DNA of 28,515 bases from NCBI GenBank assembly GCA_964369165.1, contig CAYJFE010000028.1, forward strand, positions 1 to 28,515, written 5' to 3'. Below, in pieces: positions 23,246 through 28,515 of this stretch. The position numbers were made by a program, and so were the translations under genes. Position 1 is the first letter of the stretch, and every line of letters begins with the position of its first letter. This stretch comes from CAYJAZ01 sp964369165 (GTDB taxonomy: Bacteria > Desulfobacterota > Desulfovibrionia > Desulfovibrionales > Desulfovibrionaceae). Under the pieces are notes generated by a model. The model worked only from the letters and a program-made list of their open reading frames with translations. It searched no databases and was not told where the DNA came from.

Positions 23246-23323
23246 TTGGGGGAGGAGAACCCCATTTTTTTTGATAAAAATGAGGTTCTCCTCCCCCAAG
23301 CCCCCACCTCTCCTGAAAAAAAC
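23246..23323 (+). repeat. Dispersed palindromic repeat, copy B (upstream of speB)
   Basis: TTGGGGGAGGAGAACC (23246-23261) pairs perfectly with 23284-23299. After one mismatch a further seven base pairs (CATTTTT/AAAAATG) close a six-base loop, giving a stem of 24 positions. A C-rich tail (CCCCCACCTCTCC, then TGAAAAAAAC) runs to 23323. It resembles copy A in both palindrome and tail. The palindrome ends 24 bases before the speB start codon. It lacks a T-run, so it is not a standard terminator. Confidence 0.75.
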
Positions 23324-23407
23324 AATTATAAAAGTCTTACAACATTAAAAACATCTTTTTCATTTATTCACTTAAGATTTATTCGCTTTGCTCATATTGT
23401 TTAAAGT

Positions 23408-23460
23408 TTAAAAAGTTTGTAAGGAAAGGGTGAGGGGTTTGGTTTTCCCTCTCCCCAAGA
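23408..23460 (-). repeat. Dispersed palindromic repeat, copy C (degraded, after tolB)
   Basis: On the minus strand it reads TTCTTGGGGAGAGGGAAAAC, CAAACCCCTCACCCTTTC, then CTTACAAACTTTTTAA. It aligns to copy A with the centre of the palindrome deleted. The last 17 bases, CCTTACAAACTTTTTAA (23424-23408), are identical to 3677-3693. A short GAGGG/CCCTC stem remains. Its orientation is opposite to copy B, so the two face each other tail to tail. Confidence 0.7.
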
Positions 23461-23462
23461 AA

Positions 23463-24785
23463 TTAATTATTCTCTGGTATAAGTCCCCAACGAGGAAAAG
23501 AAACTGAGCCAGATCCTGTTGGAATTCTTTTAGCATCTCCGCCATGCCTTGTGGTAAGGTAGATTTGTTTTTGCCCATTTCTTGAGGAAGTGAAAGCAAT
23601 GAAATAACTATCAGGAGCAAAAGAAGGCTGCTCGTCAGAACCAGGCCCAAAAGTGACTTGCCTTTCTTGTCCTGTCACTAAATCTTGCACAAATATTCTA
23701 TGCCCTTGATTTGTCAGTCTGCTGTAAGCAACTAAAGTTCCGTCTGGGCTCAGTGATGGTTCAGAATTATAGCTACCATTCATGCTTACACGTGTGACTA
23801 TTCCATTTGTAAGATCTTTCAGAAATACTTGCGGGCCACCTAATCTACTAGAAGTAAAGGCCATTTTTCTTCCGCTTGCGTCAAAAGAAGGTGAAACATT
23901 GATTGCAGAGGTTTGTTCTAATGGGCGTTCTCTTTCAAATTTGTAATTGAGAAGGAAGATATCAGGATAGCCAGAGGTAGAAAGGCCTACAGCAACTTTA
24001 TTGTCTGGCATGAAAGCAGGGCCAATGACAGTATTCCCAGGAAAGCGTATACGGCTTACTTTATTTTGTGTTCTATCCCAAACTCCAAGACCATGTGTAT
24101 CGTCGTTTAGATGTGAAAAAACAACATATCTGCCATCAGGACTCCAAGCAGGCGACATAGCCATTCCAGTAATATTCGTGATTTTATTTAAATCTTTGCC
24201 AGTTGCCTTCACAAGCCAAATATCTCTTTGAGTTTGGCCAGCGTCTTTTGCAAAAGCTAGAGTTGACTTGAAAAATGATCCATTTCCTGTAAGTTTTTCT
24301 AAAAGCTCTGATGAAAATTGATCGGCTACCTTATCTATAGTTGATGCATTGACATTTGCATAAGAATTGCCAAAAATAAATTGGCCAGAATAGGTTTCAA
24401 ATACGCGCATTTCAACGGTTGAATTGCTAGCATCGCCGTTTGGCCAGTATTGAGTGATAAGAAGATCAGCCCCAGCAATTTGGAAACGTTTGAAGTCAAT
24501 AGCTTCAGCTTTCCAGCCTTGTAAAAGCTTACCACCAAGTATGGCAGCATCTTCTATTATGCGCATAAAAGGAAGAAAGGTTAAATTATGCCTTACAGCT
24601 GCTTCAAGCTCTTTACCTAGGCCTGTTGCTTCCGTCATAGGTTTTGTGAGGGGAGAGGCTATCGAAAGATTGACGATATTTTGACCCGCACCAAAAATAT
24701 CGATAATTGCAACAGCATGAGCAAATTGGCTTGTCAATAAGGAAAAAATAAAAGTGAGAAAAAGAATGCTTTTCTTTATATTCAT
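23463..24785 (-). CDS. tolB: Tol-Pal system beta-propeller protein TolB
   Basis: TolB is the periplasmic beta-propeller of the Tol-Pal complex that links outer-membrane Pal to the inner-membrane Tol proteins during cell division. I start at 24785 (MNIKKSILFL), giving 440 residues with a signal peptide (hydrophobic to about 20, cleavage after AHA). The N-terminal domain has the TolB mixed fold (IRPYSP-like IASPLTKP, then LLEKLTGN). Propeller blades of the WD40-like TolB type follow, for example MSPAWSPDGRYVVFS, VSPSFDASGRKMAFTSSR and EPSLSPDGTLVAYSR. The ending FPRWGLIPEN is complete. tolA, tolQR and pal are not adjacent. Promoter elements are visible upstream, divergent from ftsY. Confidence 0.92.
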   Translation of the reverse strand: MNIKKSILFLTFIFSLLTSQFAHAVAIIDIFGAGQNIVNLSIASPLTKPMTEATGLGKELEAAVRHNLTFLPFMRIIEDAAILGGKLLQGWKAEAIDFKRFQIAGADLLITQYWPNGDASNSTVEMRVFETYSGQFIFGNSYANVNASTIDKVADQFSSELLEKLTGNGSFFKSTLAFAKDAGQTQRDIWLVKATGKDLNKITNITGMAMSPAWSPDGRYVVFSHLNDDTHGLGVWDRTQNKVSRIRFPGNTVIGPAFMPDNKVAVGLSTSGYPDIFLLNYKFERERPLEQTSAINVSPSFDASGRKMAFTSSRLGGPQVFLKDLTNGIVTRVSMNGSYNSEPSLSPDGTLVAYSRLTNQGHRIFVQDLVTGQERQVTFGPGSDEQPSFAPDSYFIAFTSSRNGQKQIYLTTRHGGDAKRIPTGSGSVSFPRWGLIPENN

Positions 24786-24815
24786 GGTTATGACCTTCGC
24801 ATTTAAATTTTTCAA

Positions 24816-24844
24816 AGAATAAAGTATTCTTTTAAAGCGGTCAA
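24816..24844 (-). promoter_or_regulatory. Sigma-70 promoter for tolB
   Basis: On the minus strand TTGACC (24844-24839) and TATTCT (24821-24816) stand exactly 17 bases apart, 30 bases before the tolB start codon. Confidence 0.65.
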
Positions 24845-24873
24845 GGAAAATCAAAGAGAGAAAAAATATAAAT

Positions 24874-24902
24874 TTGACAAAAATTGCGCTATAGCATAGA
24901 TT
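24874..24902 (+). promoter_or_regulatory. Sigma-70 promoter for ftsY
   Basis: TTGACA (24874-24879) and TAGATT (24897-24902) stand 17 bases apart, 27 bases before the ftsY start. A palindrome, GCTATAGC (24888-24895), sits in the spacer and could be an operator, though eight bases are weak evidence. Confidence 0.6.
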
Positions 24903-24929
24903 TCAAGAATAAAAAATTTGAGGTATGCT

Positions 24930-26297
24930 ATGGGATTTTTTTCAAAAATAAAAAATATATTCACATCTGATAACACAAAAGACACAGAATCAACTATAGA
25001 AGTAAAAGATTCACAAGAAGCTGAAATAAAAAGTGAAAGTAGCGAAAAACAGCAAACTTCAGAGCCTGAGCAAAATCAAGAAAATACTTTTGATGAAGAA
25101 AGCCTGCTCATTGAATTAAGAAAGTCAGAGCAAAAGCTTTCTTCTTGGCTTAATATCATTTTAAAAGATATTTCTGAAAAAGGTGAAGAACTAGACAATA
25201 GAATTTCTTTTTTATTGAAATCATTAGATATTCCAGAAGAAGAAATTAAAGCTTTTCTTGAAGATTTTAATGCTTGGCTCAAGAATATGGATTACCGTTT
25301 TCTTGATGAATTTCGCTCTGAATTGCAATACAGACTCTCTTTAGCACTTGATTTAGAAGATGAGGAAGACGAAAGAAGTAGGCTTATAGTCAAATTGAAC
25401 GATTCTCTTTCTAAGACAAGAGAACATTTTGTGACGGGCATAAACGCTATTTTTTCCCAGCACAAGACTTTATCCAACGAATTTTGGGACGAGCTTGAAG
25501 AATTATTTATCATGTCAGATATGGGTTTTGACTCTGCGCAAACACTTGTAAATATTTTGAAAAAAGCAGCTTTAAATCATAAAATAGATGATCCTAAACT
25601 ACTTTTACCGCTCTTTGCTGAAGAAGTTGAAAAGTTATTTACGCATTCAAGAGGAATTACAGCTGTAAATCCGCCTGAAGTTATATTATTTGTTGGTGTA
25701 AATGGCGTTGGTAAAACAACAACAATTGCAAAGCTTGCCCACCGTTCAAAAATGCAGGGGAAAAAAGTGCTTGTTGTTGCGGCAGATACTTTTAGGGCAG
25801 CCGCTATCGAGCAATTGCAAGTGTGGACAGAGAGAATTGGTGTTGATTTTTATGCAAAAGCGCACGGAGCTGACCCTGCAGCTGTTGCTTATGAAGCAAT
25901 GGATAAGGCTTTAGAAGGAGGCTACGATACAGTATATATTGATACAGCTGGACGCTTGCATACAAAGACTAACCTTATGGAAGAATTGACAAAAATTAAG
26001 ACAGTTATAGGCAAAAAGCACGAAGGCGCTCCGCATAGAACTGTTCTAGTCATTGACGCAACCACTGGACAAAATGCCTTGCAACAAACAAAGTTATTTT
26101 TACAATCGGCTCAAATATCTGAACTTATTCTTACAAAGCTCGATGGAACAGCAAAAGGTGGCGTGGCTCTTGCTATTGCTAGTCAATTCAAAGCGCCAAT
26201 CAGCTATGTGGGGCTTGGTGAAAAATTAGACGATTTAAGACCATTTAGTCCGCACGATTTTGCTCAAGCTATCTTTAATATTGAAAATAAAGAATAA
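24930..26297 (+). CDS. ftsY: Signal recognition particle receptor FtsY
   Basis: FtsY is the membrane-bound GTPase that receives the SRP-ribosome complex for cotranslational insertion. The 455-residue chain begins MGFFSKIKNIF, an amphipathic membrane-contact helix. An acidic A-domain (about 12-150, rich in Glu, Ser and Gln) follows, then the NG domain. GTPase motifs are GVNGVGKTT (256-264, P-loop), DTFRAAAIEQLQ (286-297), DTAGRLHTK (338-346) and TKLDGTAKGG (402-411), plus a closing VGLGEKLDDLRPFSP. Thus the protein is complete. The ATG at 24930 has GAGG seven bases before; an alternative TTG-initiated frame begins 12 bases earlier. It diverges from tolB. Confidence 0.95.
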   Translation: MGFFSKIKNIFTSDNTKDTESTIEVKDSQEAEIKSESSEKQQTSEPEQNQENTFDEESLLIELRKSEQKLSSWLNIILKDISEKGEELDNRISFLLKSLDIPEEEIKAFLEDFNAWLKNMDYRFLDEFRSELQYRLSLALDLEDEEDERSRLIVKLNDSLSKTREHFVTGINAIFSQHKTLSNEFWDELEELFIMSDMGFDSAQTLVNILKKAALNHKIDDPKLLLPLFAEEVEKLFTHSRGITAVNPPEVILFVGVNGVGKTTTIAKLAHRSKMQGKKVLVVAADTFRAAAIEQLQVWTERIGVDFYAKAHGADPAAVAYEAMDKALEGGYDTVYIDTAGRLHTKTNLMEELTKIKTVIGKKHEGAPHRTVLVIDATTGQNALQQTKLFLQSAQISELILTKLDGTAKGGVALAIASQFKAPISYVGLGEKLDDLRPFSPHDFAQAIFNIENKE

Positions 26298-26319
26298 AAG
26301 TTGAATTATACATTGTTTA

Positions 26320-26346
26320 AGAGGTCTATAATAGGCCTCTTTTTTT
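26320..26346 (+). terminator. Rho-independent terminator after ftsY
   Basis: AGAGGTCTA (26320-26328) pairs with TAGGCCTCT (26332-26340), with one G-T pair, over a three-base loop. A run of T follows to 26346. It slightly overlaps the dsbD stop codon at 26345-26347. Confidence 0.85.
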
Positions 26347-28231
26347 ATTCAACTTTTTCAACATTTTCTGAAATTGCACTTTTTAGTTGATTGAATGTGT
26401 ATATATCGCGTAAAACTATGGGTTGATAAGCAAAAATTGAAGGCGGAAAGAGGGCTATAAGTGGTATACTTGCACTGCCTAGACTTTTCAAAAACTCTTC
26501 CTTTTCTTTATCCATATGCGTAATATCCACCTTGATAAGCTCAAGGCCATATTCATCAACTAATGGTTGAATATTTTTATGTGTTAATACTGTGTTTTCA
26601 ATGACTTTACAAGTTGGACACCAGTCTGCAGTAAATTCAACCAAAAGAGCTTTATTGCCTAATGCGGCTGAAAAATTAGTGTAATTGTATTCTTGCCAAT
26701 CAAGTTCATTACCACTTTTATCCATTGAAAGTAGAGAAGTTGAAATGCCTGTGTGTGTAATAAATAGTGCTATAGCATAAAATTTTGCGTGTTTTGAATT
26801 TTTTACAAGTGTATAGAGCCAAACAAATAAAGCAACAAAAAATAAGTAAAGAATTCCTTCAAAAAGTCTTTCCTGCGATAAGAATGAAAGTAAATAAAGA
26901 GAGGTTGCTATAAGCATAAAGGCGAGAACTTGCTCTAAAATGCCCATCCACGCGCCAGATTTTGGAATATATTTGATGGTTTTTGGAAAAAATGCCATAA
27001 GAATATAAGGACTTGCCATTCCTAAGCCTGTAGAAAGAAAGAGTATAATAAGCAGAGGTAGAGGTAAGGTGAGACCAAAACCTAAAACTCCCCCAAGTAA
27101 GGGGCCAGAGCAGGGTGTTGCTATTAAAGTTATTACAAGTCCTTGAAAATAGGAATCAAAATAGGGTTTCTCTTTCGATGAATGTATTGGACTTTTTATA
27201 TTGATAAGCGGAAAGGTGAAGAAGCCTAAAAAAGAAAGTCCTAACAAGAATATAAAGCCAGATAAAAAGATGATGAAATATATGTTTTGGAATATTCCAC
27301 CCCATACAAAATCAAAAACACCAAATAAAATAGCTAATATAGAGAATAAAGTAAGCACGCCCAAGGAAAAAAATATTCCATGAATTCGTATAAGCTTGTC
27401 ACTGTTTTCTTGTTTTGCTTGAGCCAGTTGAATAATTGAAGAAATTTTTATCGCTATAACTGGCAAGACGCAGGGCATAAGATTTAATAAAAAACCAGCA
27501 AGAAAACCAAGAAGAATTGCAAAGGAAAAGTTGTCTACTTCTAAAGACTTATTGAAATAAACGGGAGTGAAATCAAAGACAATGTCTTGAGGAATTGTAT
27601 TTGATATAAGATTTGCGTCAAGAACAAAATTTTTATCAACTATAGAACTTATTTCTTTTGAGGCAATATGTAATGTGGAAATTTTTTTTATATTTTGATT
27701 TATTTCGTGCTCACTTAAAGTCATTAGAGGATCTGTAGGTATTTGTAAATCAACAGTTTTTTTAATAGGAAGACAATTTACCTCTGAACATAGGAGCAAA
27801 GAAAGGTCAAGCTTTAGATCTCTTGCATTATTTGTATTATCTATCTGGTGAATATTTTTATCAAAAACTAAATAATAAATAATAGTATCCTTATAAAGCT
27901 GTAATACACTTTTCGTGAGAGGATCAAAGTTTTTTGCAACTTCTTCATAATAGAGCGTGTATGCAATTGTTTTATTAGATTTACTTTCAAAAAGAGTGAA
28001 GGAAGTTGGATAGTTTTTATAATTGGGCGCATAGGTATATGTATTGTCAAGAAGCTTGAGCTCAAGCTCTATGACTATCTTTTCTTGCACTTCTTTATCA
28101 AGATATGAATAAAATTGATAATCTAAAATAATAGAGGAGTCTTCAAGATTATTTTTCAGAAGATTGGAAGTTTGAGCAAAAAGAATGCTTGGAAATACTA
28201 TGTAAAGTAGAAGAAAAATGATTTTTTTCAT
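26345..28231 (-). CDS. dsbD: Thiol:disulfide interchange protein DsbD
   Basis: DsbD carries electrons from cytoplasmic thioredoxin across the inner membrane to periplasmic thiol proteins. The 628-residue protein has a signal peptide (KKIIFLLLYIVFPSILFAQ) and a periplasmic N-terminal domain with the cysteine pair C148/C153 (CSEVNC). A transmembrane domain from about 236 to 500 has the two key cysteines C254 (LMPCVLP) and C374 (ATPCSGP). The C-terminal thioredoxin domain has a WCPTC centre (C538, C541). All three cysteine pairs are present, so the relay should be complete. The ribosome site GAGG precedes the ATG. A perfect TATAAT lies about 40 bases upstream. The gene is alone. ScsB or CcdA-like relatives lack parts of this layout, so DsbD is the best name. 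Confidence 0.9.
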   Translation of the reverse strand: MKKIIFLLLYIVFPSILFAQTSNLLKNNLEDSSIILDYQFYSYLDKEVQEKIVIELELKLLDNTYTYAPNYKNYPTSFTLFESKSNKTIAYTLYYEEVAKNFDPLTKSVLQLYKDTIIYYLVFDKNIHQIDNTNNARDLKLDLSLLLCSEVNCLPIKKTVDLQIPTDPLMTLSEHEINQNIKKISTLHIASKEISSIVDKNFVLDANLISNTIPQDIVFDFTPVYFNKSLEVDNFSFAILLGFLAGFLLNLMPCVLPVIAIKISSIIQLAQAKQENSDKLIRIHGIFFSLGVLTLFSILAILFGVFDFVWGGIFQNIYFIIFLSGFIFLLGLSFLGFFTFPLINIKSPIHSSKEKPYFDSYFQGLVITLIATPCSGPLLGGVLGFGLTLPLPLLIILFLSTGLGMASPYILMAFFPKTIKYIPKSGAWMGILEQVLAFMLIATSLYLLSFLSQERLFEGILYLFFVALFVWLYTLVKNSKHAKFYAIALFITHTGISTSLLSMDKSGNELDWQEYNYTNFSAALGNKALLVEFTADWCPTCKVIENTVLTHKNIQPLVDEYGLELIKVDITHMDKEKEEFLKSLGSASIPLIALFPPSIFAYQPIVLRDIYTFNQLKSAISENVEKVE

Positions 28232-28266
28232 GCAAACCTCTTACCTATAATTGTTATTTTAAATAT

Positions 28267-28293
28267 ATTATACCTTTTCCATGAATAAGTAAA
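28267..28293 (-). promoter_or_regulatory. Probable sigma-70 promoter for dsbD
   Basis: A perfect TATAAT on the minus strand (28272-28267) is preceded by TTTACT (28293-28288) at 15 bases or GTTTAC at 16. The -35 is weak, but the -10 is exact and 36 bases from the start codon. Confidence 0.5.
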
Positions 28294-28489
28294 CTGATTA
28301 GATGAGTGAGTAAAATTAAAATTTATAATCAAATAAAATTGTGAAAATTATAACATATCATTCAACAAAATGATAATAAATAGACAGAATAATATAAAGT
28401 AAAAGAGAAAGTTCATGGCATTTTTTGTTGTATATAAGACAAAATAGAAATAAAAAACCAAGTAAAATGGGAAGATATTTATTTAAGAC

Positions 28490-28515
28490 TTGACATTTTT
28501 TAGATTAGTGATATA
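28490..28515 (+). promoter_or_regulatory. Probable sigma-70 promoter reading off the right edge
   Basis: TTGACA (28490-28495) is followed after 16 bases by TATA, the last bases of the window (28512-28515). It implies a rightward gene just beyond the window. Confidence 0.4.

Larger units (their letters stand above)
28232..28515. other. Gene-free AT-rich stretch up to the right edge
   Basis: The 284 bases hold no frame with a convincing ribosome site. They contain a leftward promoter for dsbD near the left end and a rightward promoter running off the right edge. Otherwise I see nothing. Confidence 0.5.

Noticed and set aside
23222..23299. Longer start for agmatinase (26 extra residues)
   Set aside because: The extra codons come from palindromic repeat copy B; AAGGAAA directly before the ATG at 23221 decides the start.
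23246..23299. Palindrome B as a rho-independent terminator of tolB
   Set aside because: The stem is very strong but neither side is followed by a T-run, and it sits 160 bases past the tolB stop and 24 bases from the next start codon.
26345..28231. DsbD as a two-domain CcdA- or ScsB-like variant
   Set aside because: All three cysteine pairs (148/153, 254/374, 538/541) are present in the usual order, so it is an ordinary full DsbD.

Overview
The window is 28.5 kb of very AT-rich bacterial chromosome, by eye about one third G+C. It carries ordinary housekeeping and biosynthetic genes plus a few unusual small loci and repeats. Several traits point to a low-GC Desulfovibrio-like organism (Desulfovibrionales): a selenocysteine-type SelD, a PurS-PurL fusion without a glutaminase domain, an MJ0042-type zinc-ribbon/DUF3426 protein, a sigma-54 promoter, and GC-rich palindromic repeats of a kind I remember from Desulfovibrio genomes. 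This placement is inference, because no rRNA or marker search was possible. A run of exactly 100 N inside argD shows that the source is a draft scaffold.

Layout. 1-441: the start of a leftward gene running off the edge, then a structured leader, a 30-residue membrane peptide and a strong terminator. 478-2217: CoA-disulfide-reductase/rhodanese fusion. 2271-7798 (leftward): polyprenyl synthase, PurSL, then argD. 7967-11291 (rightward): DUF2065 membrane protein and glmU, then hpt and a zinc-ribbon membrane protein. 11303-14538 (leftward): argB-argF, then a family 2 glycosyltransferase preceded by 11-bp tandem repeats. 14740-16923 (leftward): selD, whose true start lies upstream of an in-frame UGA, followed by an Smr-domain gene. 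17068-17283: YjfB-type motility protein behind a sigma-28-like promoter. 17440-19129 (rightward): Tim44-like exported protein coupled to an acyl-ACP thioesterase. 19157-19612: fragment of a molybdopterin-dehydrogenase FAD subunit, next to 340 bp without a gene. 19955-21494 (leftward): AI-2E-family permease coupled to a YbgC thioesterase. 21689-22323: sigma-54 promoter, unknown 163-residue protein, terminator. 22343-24785 (leftward): tolB, two palindromic repeats, agmatinase. 24930-26297: ftsY. 26345-28231 (leftward): dsbD.

Functional themes. Arginine and polyamine metabolism (argB, argF, argD, speB), nucleotide synthesis and salvage (purSL, hpt), cell envelope work (glmU, polyprenyl synthase, tolB, ftsY, dsbD, glycosyltransferase), selenium metabolism (selD) and lipid or acyl-thioester turnover (two hot-dog thioesterases).

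I did not find a clear, multi-gene, undescribed system. The best leads are small: the sigma-54-driven orphan at 21759; the 30-residue membrane peptide with its structured leader and terminator at 181-441; the 11-bp phased repeats ahead of the glycosyltransferase; and a dispersed palindromic repeat that sits just upstream of both argD and speB. I saw no tRNA, rRNA, CRISPR array, transposase or integrase.
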